Position numbers and translations under genes: made by a program
In this document: positions 16,559-24,312 of the stretch, piece by piece
Layout: every line of letters starts with the position of its first letter
Position numbering within the stretch: the first letter of the stretch is position 1
Notes under the pieces: model-generated
Databases searched by the model: none
What the model was told of the DNA's origin: nothing
Seen by the model: the letters and a program-made list of their open reading frames with translations, nothing else
Assembly: GCA_947501615.1 (NCBI GenBank)
Contig: CANMWK010000020.1
Span: forward strand, 1-64,000
From: an uncultured Tenacibaculum sp.
Lineage (GTDB): Bacteria; Bacteroidota; Bacteroidia; Flavobacteriales; Flavobacteriaceae
Direction of reading: 5' to 3'
Length of the DNA stretch: 64,000 bases

Positions 16559-17029
16559 TTATTTTGTTTTTGAAGTCAATTTTTCAATAACCCATAGTGG
16601 TCCTATTAAAAGGAATTGTAAATCTTTAATAAATGAAGGTTTTTTACCTTCAACCTTATGTCCATAGAATTGACCGATCCAAGCCACAACGAATATTACA
16701 ATAGAAGTTATTAAAAGATTAGTGTTATTATTAATCCAATTATTACCAGCTATGGCTAATAAAATAACGATTAACATTTTTATAAAATACCAAAAGCCTA
16801 ATCTTAGGTAAAAAAATACAGTCAATAGTATACCTATAACAAAAGCCCAATTTTCTATTAAAGGATTGAATAATTTTAAAGTATTTTTTAAAAGAGTAGG
16901 AGGGATAGACATAAATAAACCTATAACGCTAAAAAATATAGCAGGTACACATATATAGTGTATCAATTGATTTGTTTCATTTTGATGACTTATAGCATAT
17001 TCATCAAACCATTCTTTTGCTGTTCTCAT
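16559..17029 (-). CDS. Mpo1-like (DUF962) membrane protein
   Basis: A 156-residue membrane protein of the DUF962/Mpo1 family. The N-terminal signature is EWFDEYAISHQNETNQLIHY, with the conserved His in HQN and IHY; GQFYGHKVEGKKP follows the hydrophobic helices. The yeast homologue Mpo1 is a dioxygenase in 2-hydroxy-fatty-acid alpha-oxidation. In bacteria the function is inferred only. Four hydrophobic helices are visible. It is transcribed with csaA. Confidence 0.85.
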   Translation of the reverse strand: MRTAKEWFDEYAISHQNETNQLIHYICVPAIFFSVIGLFMSIPPTLLKNTLKLFNPLIENWAFVIGILLTVFFYLRLGFWYFIKMLIVILLAIAGNNWINNNTNLLITSIVIFVVAWIGQFYGHKVEGKKPSFIKDLQFLLIGPLWVIEKLTSKTK

Positions 17030-17040
17030 TTTGTTAAATT

Positions 17041-17068
17041 AAAAAGGGTCAGATAAAAATCTGACCCT
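17041..17068 (-). terminator. Rho-independent terminator after the two-domain TonB-C gene
   Basis: A 10-bp stem AGGGTCAGAT/ATCTGACCCT (17045-17054 and 17059-17068) with loop AAAA is followed on the minus strand by a T run. It ends the 17109-18188 transcript. Confidence 0.8.
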
Positions 17069-17108
17069 AGTTATATATGTAATATTCTGAAATCTCTTTT
17101 TGTAAAAA

Positions 17109-18188
17109 TTAGTTTAAGGTAAAATTAATTGGGAAATTATATTTAACGTTAACTTCTTTTTTATTTTTAACGGCAGGTGTAAGTTGTGGTATACTTCTAA
17201 CTAATTGAGCAGCATAGTCTTCCAAACTCTTAGCACCTTGAGGTCCTCTAGCTTTTACATCTACTACATTACCATTTGTGTCTACAACAAAATATACAGA
17301 CACTTTACCTTGAATCTTTTTATCATAAGCTTCTTGAGGGTAAACAAAGTTCTTATTTAAGTGATTTGAGAACTCTCTATCGAAACATTTTTGAGAAACA
17401 TTTCCTTTACAATTACTGAATTGTGGTACCTGATCAACATTTTGATGAACGTAAGCTTTATCAGTTTTAGGATTGTATCTCTTAATTATCTTAACGTTAG
17501 ATGGCTTTCTACCTTTAATTTTAAAAGCAATAGGTACACCATACTTTACTTTAACAGCTTTACCATTATGTTTACCAGGAATAAACTTAGGTAATTTTGA
17601 GATAATTCTTTTTGCTTCTTTTTCTAATAAATCACCTTTGTAAGGTGCTCTAACATTTAAATCGGCAACAGAACCATCTTTCTCAATTATAAATTGAACT
17701 AGAACTCTACCTTGAATACTTTTTTCATAAGCTTTTTCAGGGTATGTAAAGTTTTTACTAATGTGTTGTGTTATTTTTTCTCTAAAACATTTTTCTTGTT
17801 TGAAAATAGCAACACTCTTACAATCTTCAAATAAAGGAATTTCCTCTACTAAATTAAAAGGTACTTTGTCTACAACATCTTCATTGCTTAAATCTAAATT
17901 ACCAACGATAGATGCTTTCTTTTTTAATTCGGCTAACTTATTAGAAGTAGCACTAGAAGAACTCATACCTGTTACAGCATTTCTTTTACGAATAACTCTT
18001 CGTCTAGATTTTACTTCTACAGATATTTTCTTTGCTTTAGCATTCTTGTTATCTACAGTACACTTAGTGATACTGTTTAAGTCTAAAGCGGGATCTCCAG
18101 CAGGAGTATCACAAGTCTCATCTTTTTGAGAAAAAGCTATTTGCTGAAAGAATAGTATTACAGCAAAAGCGAAAACTTTTTTAAACAT
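17109..18188 (-). CDS. Secreted protein with two TonB C-terminal domains
   Basis: A 359-residue exported protein: signal peptide MFKKVFAFAVILFFQQIAFSQ, an N-terminal linker with KRK-rich segments, then two TonB_C domains at about 115-215 and 255-359. The domains share the pattern CF.E.I..H..KNFTYPE.A and GRVLVQFIIEKDGSVADLNVRAP / GKVSVYFVVDTNGNVVDVKARGP. Classical TonB has an N-terminal membrane anchor and a proline-rich spacer. Here a cleavable signal and no anchor are predicted, so it may be a free periplasmic TonB-like or energy-transduction accessory protein. The protein at 18352-19035 is a paralogue with one domain, sharing the N-terminal ETCDT...DLNSI.KCT stretch. Confidence 0.8.
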   Translation of the reverse strand: MFKKVFAFAVILFFQQIAFSQKDETCDTPAGDPALDLNSITKCTVDNKNAKAKKISVEVKSRRRVIRKRNAVTGMSSSSATSNKLAELKKKASIVGNLDLSNEDVVDKVPFNLVEEIPLFEDCKSVAIFKQEKCFREKITQHISKNFTYPEKAYEKSIQGRVLVQFIIEKDGSVADLNVRAPYKGDLLEKEAKRIISKLPKFIPGKHNGKAVKVKYGVPIAFKIKGRKPSNVKIIKRYNPKTDKAYVHQNVDQVPQFSNCKGNVSQKCFDREFSNHLNKNFVYPQEAYDKKIQGKVSVYFVVDTNGNVVDVKARGPQGAKSLEDYAAQLVRSIPQLTPAVKNKKEVNVKYNFPINFTLN

Positions 18189-18351
18189 ACTTTTTAGGGA
18201 TTAGAGATTATCTGCGGCTAAGATATAAATTTAAGCTGATTAAAAAAAATTTATATGTTTTTTTTAATCGGCTGCTAATAAGCATGATATCTTTCTTAGC
18301 CTAACACTTACAGTTAAATCAATAAGTATGCCATAGATTTAAATTTTGCTA

Positions 18352-19035
18352 TTATTCACTAAAATTAATAGGTAAACTATATTTTACATTCACAGGTAAA
18401 CCATGGTGTTTACCAGGTGTAAGTTTAGGTAATTTAAGTACTACTCTTTTAATTTCAGTTTCTAATTGCTTATTCTTATTTCTAGATTTAATAAGAAGAT
18501 TATTAATATTTCCTTTTACATCAATAGTAAATTGCAAGAAAACTCTTCCATTTATACCATCGTTTGATGCTCTTTCAGGATCAAAGTTTTTAGCAAAGTG
18601 TTTTGAAAACTCATTATTAAAACAATCACTTTTATCTCCACTATTATTTTCACACTTAGGAAACATTGGCACATCATCTACAACAGAAAATAAAATTTCT
18701 TGTGCAATTACTTTTTTTGTAATTATTTTATTTTGAATTTCAATTTTTTCATTGTTAGCAGCAACATCTTTTTTCAAGCTCTCAGTATCACCTAAAGAAT
18801 TTACTTTGTCTCTTTTTCGAATAACTCGTTTACGAATTTTATTCGCAGCTACATTAAGCGTAACTTTTCTTTTATTATCGGTCTCTTTTTTTAGGGTACA
18901 TTTTGAAATACTATTCAAGTCTTGAATTTCGATTTCATTAGGAGAAGTGTCACAAGTTTCATTTGATTGTGATGAAACATTGTTAGCAAGTAAAAAAATG
19001 AAAACTATTACTAATAGGGGGGAGAATTGTTTCAT
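18352..19035 (-). CDS. Secreted TonB C-terminal domain protein, paralogue
   Basis: A 227-residue exported protein with signal peptide MKQFSPLLVIVFIFLLANNVSSQ, the NETCDT...DLNSISKCTL segment shared with the gene downstream, a basic KIRKRVIRKRD segment, and one TonB_C domain at about 125-227 (CFNNEFSKHFAKNF, GRVFLQFTIDVKGNINNLLI, TPGKHHGLPVNVKYSLPI). It probably arose by duplication together with the two-domain protein 163 bp downstream on the same strand. Its function is unknown beyond the domain. Confidence 0.8.
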   Translation of the reverse strand: MKQFSPLLVIVFIFLLANNVSSQSNETCDTSPNEIEIQDLNSISKCTLKKETDNKRKVTLNVAANKIRKRVIRKRDKVNSLGDTESLKKDVAANNEKIEIQNKIITKKVIAQEILFSVVDDVPMFPKCENNSGDKSDCFNNEFSKHFAKNFDPERASNDGINGRVFLQFTIDVKGNINNLLIKSRNKNKQLETEIKRVVLKLPKLTPGKHHGLPVNVKYSLPINFSE

Positions 19036-19060
19036 GTTAAAGGGGGGAATTATATTGGTT

Positions 19061-19090
19061 AAACTTTATTATTATATCTTCATTTACAAA
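19061..19090 (-). promoter_or_regulatory. Candidate promoter of the one-domain TonB-C gene
   Basis: On the minus strand TTTG (19087-19090) is followed after 18 bp by TAAAGTTT (19061-19068), a near match to the Bacteroidota TTTG / TAnnTTTG pattern, about 25 bp before the ATG. Confidence 0.35.
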
Positions 19091-19250
19091 GTTCGGCTTT
19101 AAGTTATTTTAATATGTTAAGAATCTTTTATTGAAAAGTTAAATCATAAGAAAAAAAACAATATTTGTTGTTTTTAATTTTATAATAAATTAACAATTAC
19201 TTTACATAAGTAATAAAAGAGAGTCAATTGTTTGGTAATTAATAAACTAC

Positions 19251-19290
19251 AAAAGCTAATTTATTAATAATTATTAATAAATTAGCTTTT
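19251..19290. terminator. Perfect 40-bp palindrome, terminator of the isomerase gene
   Basis: AAAAGCTAATTTATTAATAA is followed directly by its exact reverse complement, with T runs on the outer flanks. It lies 31 bp past the stop of the prolyl isomerase gene. The rest of the 286-bp gap 19036-19321 is AT-rich and shows no other feature besides the promoter candidate at 19061. Confidence 0.7.
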
Positions 19291-19321
19291 TTTCTAAAAT
19301 ATTTTCTGTTTATTAACAGTT

Positions 19322-20251
19322 TTATTTTACATTCATTAGCTCAACATCAAAGATTAAAGTAGCATTAGGAGGTATAACACCACCAGCTCCATTAGCACCA
19401 TAAGCTAAGTTAGAAGGAATAACTAAACGAGCTTTATCACCAACTTGTAATAATTGAATTCCTTCATCCCATCCAGGGATTACTTGTCCAACTCCAATAG
19501 CAAAATCAATTGGTTGTTTACGTTTGTATGAAGAATCAAAAACAGTTCCATCTAACAACTGTCCTTTGTAGTGTACTGAAACTGTTGCTCCTTTAGTTGC
19601 TTTCTTTCCTTCTCCTTGTTGAAGAATTTTGTAACGTAATCCACTTGGAGTTTCATCGTAACCAGCAGCAACCTGATCTAAAAGTTCTTTTTGTTTTGCC
19701 TTTTCAGCAGCTTCTCTTTTTTCACGTTCTCCTTCAAAAGATCTAAAAGCCTCAACTGCATTCCAAGCTTCAGCAGTTTCACCAACTCTTAAAATTTCAA
19801 CATTCATATCATCACCTTGCGCAACAGCATCAACAACATCTTGTCCTTCAATTACACTACCAAAAACAGTATGCTTTCCGTCTAACCATGGAGTAGCAAC
19901 ATGAGTAATAAAGAATTGAGAACCGTTAGTTCCTGGTCCTGCATTTGCCATAGAAAGTTTTCCAGGAGCATCGTGCTTTAATTCTGGGTGAATTTCGTCG
20001 TCAAATTTATATCCTGGATTTCCAGTACCTGTTCCTTGTGGGCAACCACCTTGAACCATAAAGTCAGCAATAACTCTATGGAACTTTAATCCATTATAAT
20101 AAGGTTCACCTTGAGGACGAGCAGAGTTTTCTAAATTTCCTTCAGCTAAGGCAACAAAGTTACCAACTGTTCCAGGAGTTTTTTCGTATTCTAAATTCAC
20201 TAAAATATCTCCTTTAGGAGTAGTGAACTTTGCGTATATTCCGTTATTCAT
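19322..20251 (-). CDS. Dual peptidyl-prolyl isomerase, cyclophilin fused to FKBP
   Basis: A 309-residue cytoplasmic-type protein with two complete but unrelated prolyl-isomerase domains. Residues about 1-165 are a cyclophilin (FHRVIADFMVQGG, GTNGSQFFITH, WLDGKHTVFG). About 165-200 is a charged helical linker (EGEREKREAAEKAKQKE). About 200-309 is an FKBP domain (VSVHYKGQLLDGTVFDSS, GVGQVIPGWDEGIQLL, LAYGANGAGGVIPPNATL). No signal peptide is seen. Such cyclophilin-FKBP fusions (dual-family immunophilins) are known from Flavobacteriia. The role is protein folding. Confidence 0.92.
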   Translation of the reverse strand: MNNGIYAKFTTPKGDILVNLEYEKTPGTVGNFVALAEGNLENSARPQGEPYYNGLKFHRVIADFMVQGGCPQGTGTGNPGYKFDDEIHPELKHDAPGKLSMANAGPGTNGSQFFITHVATPWLDGKHTVFGSVIEGQDVVDAVAQGDDMNVEILRVGETAEAWNAVEAFRSFEGEREKREAAEKAKQKELLDQVAAGYDETPSGLRYKILQQGEGKKATKGATVSVHYKGQLLDGTVFDSSYKRKQPIDFAIGVGQVIPGWDEGIQLLQVGDKARLVIPSNLAYGANGAGGVIPPNATLIFDVELMNVK

Positions 20252-20260
20252 TATAAATTA

Positions 20261-21835
20261 TTATTTGTCAGTATTATTTTTAAGTGAGGCAAAGTTATAA
20301 CTTATACCTATATTAAAGTTGTTTGAATTTACATTTCCGAAAGGGGAGTATAATTTCCCCCCAGATATATGGAAAGCAAAGTTATTTGTAGCAAAATAAT
20401 TAAATCCTAAAGTTGGTCTTACTACAATACCTTCCCCGGTATCTACACCAGCACCTCCAGCAGCTCCTCCGGTTATATTTACAAAAGCATTTACTTTATG
20501 AGATAAAAAAGTATTAGTTTTTACACCAAAACCAGCCAATCCATGGGCATAACCACCAGATCTTCCTCCATAAGCAAAGCCAGCTTCACCAATTAAGTAG
20601 ACATTCTTGAAGATATCGTAAGTAAAGTTTAAAGCTAATAATTGTAAATCAGCAACCAATATATTGTTTGGATCATCTGTTTTTTGAACTTCAAAATAAG
20701 TTTGGTTTTGGATAGATGCTGAAATTCCCTGAGTTTTAAAATTTGTATTCAATGTTCCGTCTGAAGTTTCAGTTCCGCTACTCAAGTTCATATATTTCAA
20801 ACCAAAGCCTAAAGTGTAAGCTTCAAAATCTCCATCTAAAGCTCGGTAATATCCACCATGTCCGCTTAATGCTAGATTGTCAGAAATTTTTAAATCTAAC
20901 CCAGCAGAAGGATAAACAGTTAATCCGCCTTCAGGAGCAATTCTTCCTCCAGCTGCACCAACAGCCAATTTTCCAAAAACATTGATATACTTTGATTGAT
21001 ACGGATGATAACCAGCACCAACAAACAAATCCATAAAACCAGCTCTTAGTCCTTTATATATAGCATCGGTATGTGCAAATAAAAATGTATTCTCGTTTAC
21101 ATACTTCTGATATTCGAAACCTAATACATATAATGTAGTATCTAAAGGATCTCCATTATCTTTTTTAGATTCTCCGAAAGGGAAGAAGAAATCGAAACGA
21201 ACTTGCTGTGTATTTTTAACAACAGGTCTTTTCCAATATGAATCGTTACCTAAGGTGTTTGTGAATTTTTGATTTGCATTTTCATAATCTGTATACCTGA
21301 AAATACTTGGAATTTCAACGAAGAAAGAAAGAGAGTTATCTTTTATACTTCCTGTATAAAAGTTTAAATGACTGAATTGTACTCCAAAACCATAGTTTTT
21401 CTTTTTGTATTGTAAACCAATATTTGGATTGATAAATGCTCCATCATTTACTAAAATTCTGTAACCACCACCGCCACCGAAATGGAAGTTGGCATCAAAG
21501 TATAAATTGTCAACGATTTTTTTGTTGATACCTAATTCTGCACCTAAAGTGAACAATCCGCCTTGATCTCCAGTTACAGCAAAATGAAAACCAGCTCCAC
21601 CATATAACCAATCGTTAAAAGGAATTTGATAATGCAATCCGACCAATCCCATAGTAGATTCTGTAAATCTAGCATTGTCTGGCATAGCAACTGGAATAAA
21701 ATTTAAACGAACTCTGTTGTTTAATTCTTTTCCTTTTAATTCAGAAATATCTTTTTGCGCATTTACTTGTAAATACATAAAAAGCAAAACAAAAATAGAT
21801 AGAACGTCATTACGAGTGTAACGAAGTAATCTCAT
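20261..21835 (-). CDS. Outer-membrane beta-barrel-like protein, start codon inside a repeat element
   Basis: Proposed length 524 residues. The frame is open to an ATG at 21922, but that would overlap the end of prfC, and residues 13-40 of the longer form are simply the translation of a palindromic repeat. Starting at ATG 21833-21835, inside the repeat, gives MRLLRYTRNDVLSIFVLLFM ending VNAQ, a convincing signal peptide whose basic n-region comes from the repeat. The mature protein has many Gly/aromatic amphipathic strands (GGGGGYRILVNDG, GLKYMNLSSG, GAAGGAGVDTG), typical of a barrel. I do not recognise a family. Whether the repeat interrupted an older start cannot be decided here. Confidence 0.65.
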   Translation of the reverse strand: MRLLRYTRNDVLSIFVLLFMYLQVNAQKDISELKGKELNNRVRLNFIPVAMPDNARFTESTMGLVGLHYQIPFNDWLYGGAGFHFAVTGDQGGLFTLGAELGINKKIVDNLYFDANFHFGGGGGYRILVNDGAFINPNIGLQYKKKNYGFGVQFSHLNFYTGSIKDNSLSFFVEIPSIFRYTDYENANQKFTNTLGNDSYWKRPVVKNTQQVRFDFFFPFGESKKDNGDPLDTTLYVLGFEYQKYVNENTFLFAHTDAIYKGLRAGFMDLFVGAGYHPYQSKYINVFGKLAVGAAGGRIAPEGGLTVYPSAGLDLKISDNLALSGHGGYYRALDGDFEAYTLGFGLKYMNLSSGTETSDGTLNTNFKTQGISASIQNQTYFEVQKTDDPNNILVADLQLLALNFTYDIFKNVYLIGEAGFAYGGRSGGYAHGLAGFGVKTNTFLSHKVNAFVNITGGAAGGAGVDTGEGIVVRPTLGFNYFATNNFAFHISGGKLYSPFGNVNSNNFNIGISYNFASLKNNTDK

Positions 21836-21875
21836 TTTACAGTGTACAGATTGCTTCACTTTGTTCGCAATGACA
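21805..21875. repeat. REP/MITE-like palindromic repeat element
   Basis: Arms CGTCATTACGAGTGTAACGA (from 21805, continuing AGTAATCT to 21832) and, in inverse orientation, AGATTGCTTCACTTTGTTCG (from 21848, continuing CAATGAC to 21875) flank a 15-bp centre. This belongs to the widespread class of CGTCATTGCGAG.. / ..CTCGCAATGACG palindromes found dispersed in many bacterial genomes. It lies over the 5' end of the outer-membrane-type gene and supplies its likely start codon. No transposase gene is nearby. Confidence 0.75.
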
Positions 21876-21908
21876 GTATTTTTAACCATGAGCATATAAT
21901 TTTCTGAA

Positions 21909-23498
21909 TTAACTGAACTCACTAGTAAAGTGTAATTTCACTGTCGGAAATTTACTTTGAGTCATTTGAATAGTAAATGCAGAATCAGCTAAGAAAACTA
22001 ATTGTCCTTGTTTGTCTTTAGCTAAATAACGTTGCTTTACACGTTTGAATTCTTTAAATTCTTCATTCTTTTCATCTTCTGGTTCTACCCAGCAAGCTTT
22101 GTGTACAGCAATGTTTTCGTACGTACATTTAGCATTATATTCATGCTCTAAACGATATTGAATTACTTCGTACTGAAGTGCACCAACAGTACCAATAATT
22201 CTTCGTCCGTTCATATCTAAAGTAAATAACTGTGCAACTCCTTCATCCATTAATTGGTCTAAACCTTTATATAATTGTTTTGCCTTTAATGGATCTGCAT
22301 TGTTTACATAACGGAAATGTTCTGGAGAGAAACTTGGAATTCCTTTGAAGTTTAATTTTTCTCCTTCAGTTAATGTATCTCCAATTTTGAAGTTACCCGT
22401 ATCGTGAAGTCCAACAATGTCACCAGCAAAAGATTCTTCAACAATTTCTTTCTTTTCAGCAAAGAAAGCATTCGGACTAGAAAATTTCACTTTTTTGTTA
22501 TTACGAACGTGTAAATATGGAGTATTTCTTTTGAATGTTCCTGAAACGATTTTTACGAAAGCTAAACGATCTCTGTGTTTAGGATCCATATTCGCGTGAA
22601 TTTTGAAAACAAATCCTGTTAATTTATTTTCTTTAGAATCCACTAAACGAGTATCCGACATTTTAGGTTGCGGATTCGGAGCAATATCAATAAAACAATC
22701 TAATAATTCTTTAACTCCAAAATTATTTAAAGCAGAACCAAAGAATACAGGTTGTAATTGTCCATCATCATAAGCTTTTTTATCAAAGTCTGGATATACT
22801 TCATAAACGAGTTCTAACTCTTCACGAAGTGTTTCAGCAGCAGCTTCTCCAACAAGTTCATCTAACTTAGGATTGTTTATATCATCAAATTCAACACCTT
22901 CAGAAATAGTTTGCTTATTATCACCAGAGAAAATATTGATTTTCTTTTCCCAGATATTATAAATCCCTTTAAAATCGTAACCCATTCCAATAGGGAAACT
23001 TAAAGGTGTAACTCTTAATCCTAATTTTTGTTCAACTTCATCTAAAAGATCAAATGCATCTTTACCTTCACGATCCAATTTATTGATGAAAACAATCATT
23101 GGGATATTACGCATTCGACAAACTTGTACAAGTTTTTCAGTTTGTTCCTCAACACCTTTTGCTACATCAATAACAACAATAACACTATCAACAGCAGTTA
23201 AGGTTCTAAATGTATCTTCGGCAAAATCCTTGTGACCAGGCGTATCAAGAATATTAATTTTCTTTTCTTTATAATTAAAAGCAAGAACAGAGGTTGCAAC
23301 AGAAATCCCACGTTGACGCTCGATTTCCATAAAATCGGAAGTAGCACCTTTTTTAACCTTATTACTTTTTACAGCACCAGCTTCTTGAATGGCTCCACCA
23401 AAAAGTAATAATTTTTCTGTTAATGTTGTTTTACCTGCATCTGGGTGAGATATAATTCCGAATGTTCTTCTTTTTTGTATTTCTTCTAAAAAACTCAT
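21909..23498 (-). CDS. prfC: Peptide chain release factor 3
   Basis: A 529-residue translational GTPase that recycles RF1/RF2 from the ribosome after termination. The P-loop is HPDAGKTT (residues 18-25). Switch I is the RF3-type ERQRGISVATSV, followed by DTPGHKDFAEDTFR and NKLDREGKDAFDLLDE. Domain III contains GRRIIGTVGALQYEVIQYRL, with the RF3-characteristic sequence. The length is normal for the family. It forms the core-genome flank on the left of the injection-system locus, transcribed away from it. Confidence 0.96.
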   Translation of the reverse strand: MSFLEEIQKRRTFGIISHPDAGKTTLTEKLLLFGGAIQEAGAVKSNKVKKGATSDFMEIERQRGISVATSVLAFNYKEKKINILDTPGHKDFAEDTFRTLTAVDSVIVVIDVAKGVEEQTEKLVQVCRMRNIPMIVFINKLDREGKDAFDLLDEVEQKLGLRVTPLSFPIGMGYDFKGIYNIWEKKINIFSGDNKQTISEGVEFDDINNPKLDELVGEAAAETLREELELVYEVYPDFDKKAYDDGQLQPVFFGSALNNFGVKELLDCFIDIAPNPQPKMSDTRLVDSKENKLTGFVFKIHANMDPKHRDRLAFVKIVSGTFKRNTPYLHVRNNKKVKFSSPNAFFAEKKEIVEESFAGDIVGLHDTGNFKIGDTLTEGEKLNFKGIPSFSPEHFRYVNNADPLKAKQLYKGLDQLMDEGVAQLFTLDMNGRRIIGTVGALQYEVIQYRLEHEYNAKCTYENIAVHKACWVEPEDEKNEEFKEFKRVKQRYLAKDKQGQLVFLADSAFTIQMTQSKFPTVKLHFTSEFS

Positions 23499-23583
23499 TA
23501 GCTATAGTTGAGGGCGTAAAGATATATCTAATTCAAAAAAGAGCCAAGATTTTGAAAAATTACTTACGCATTATAAAAATTAA

Positions 23584-23636
23584 ATTTCTAAGGAAAAACC
23601 TCCTTTTTAAATTAGAAATCACTCAAATATTTTGAG
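23584..23636. promoter_or_regulatory. Two inverted repeats upstream of the injection-system operon
   Basis: ATTTCTAA (23584-23591) pairs with TTAGAAAT (23612-23619), enclosing a small GGA/TCC stem. Next to it lies the 15-bp palindrome CTCAAATATTTTGAG (23622-23636). They sit between the divergent prfC and injection-system genes and could be a regulator site or an attenuating hairpin. Binding is not evidenced by sequence alone. Confidence 0.3.
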
Positions 23637-23693
23637 GGTAACACCACTATTGAAAACCGTTTTTTTATGGGGTAGTTTTTTCAACAAGGAAAG

Positions 23694-23701
23694 TAGTTTT
23701 G
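23694..23701 (+). promoter_or_regulatory. Candidate -7 box of the injection-system operon
   Basis: TAGTTTTG matches the Bacteroidota TAnnTTTG -7 element and would place transcription start near 23708, before ATG 23740. No clear TTTG -33 element is seen at the usual distance, so the call is weak. It favours the downstream start for the first gene. Confidence 0.3.
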
Positions 23702-23739
23702 AAACAAGAAATAACCAACGAAATAAACTACCAAACCAA

Positions 23740-24312
23740 ATGATTTATGAAGTGCTTCAAATAATAGCAGATGAACTCAACAGCTATATAGGTGAAAACA
23801 ATATCGATTTAACCAATATTGCTGATGTCAATTCAGATTCATCTGGTGGAACTAATACTGAAATTTCATTATCATTAATAAACCTTCAAGAAGAGTTTAC
23901 TTTAAAAAACACTTCTAATAAATATGTAGGAGGCACTTCAGTTACCTATAAAAACCCTAGAATTTATTTGAATCTATATGCACTTTTTAGTGTAAATAAA
24001 AGCTCCTATGCTGAGTCGTTAAAAAGTTTAAGTAAAGTCATTGCTTTCTTTCAAGGAAAAAAGGTCTTTACACAGGCGAATTCGAACTACAGTAATATTG
24101 ATGGAGCAGAGGATATAAAATCTTTCAAATTTATTACAGAATTATACACACCATCTTTTGAAGAGTTAAATTTTATATGGGGAACACTTGGGGGTAAACA
24201 GTTTCCGTCAGTACTATATAAGATCACATTAGTAGAGATAGAAAGAGTGTTAATTCGCGATGAAGGGAAAGTAGTTTCTGAGTATAAAAATTCTATGATA
24301 ACAAATAACTAA
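23740..24312 (+). CDS. Pvc16-like DUF4255 protein of the eCIS (tube/sheath terminator)
   Basis: About 190 residues with the start at MIYEVLQIIADELNSYI. The longer frame from 23632 adds 36 unlike residues and probably begins upstream of the promoter. It is a DUF4255 (Pvc16 N-terminal) protein: opening helix, INLQEEFTLKN, YKNPRIYLNLYALFSVN, and YAESLKSLSKVIAFFQGK. In PVC and Afp particles Pvc16/Afp16 caps the distal end and fixes particle length. It is the first gene of the operon; its TAA overlaps the next ATG (TAATG), which implies translational coupling. Confidence 0.85.
   Translation: MIYEVLQIIADELNSYIGENNIDLTNIADVNSDSSGGTNTEISLSLINLQEEFTLKNTSNKYVGGTSVTYKNPRIYLNLYALFSVNKSSYAESLKSLSKVIAFFQGKKVFTQANSNYSNIDGAEDIKSFKFITELYTPSFEELNFIWGTLGGKQFPSVLYKITLVEIERVLIRDEGKVVSEYKNSMITNN

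Noticed and set aside
21836..21922. Longer N terminus of the barrel-type protein from 21922
   Set aside because: It overlaps the prfC stop region, is largely a translation of the palindromic repeat, and buries the signal peptide.
23632..23739. Upstream extension of the first injection-system gene
   Set aside because: The extra 36 residues do not resemble DUF4255, and the candidate -7 box at 23694 would lie inside them; MIYEVLQ at 23740 is the better start.
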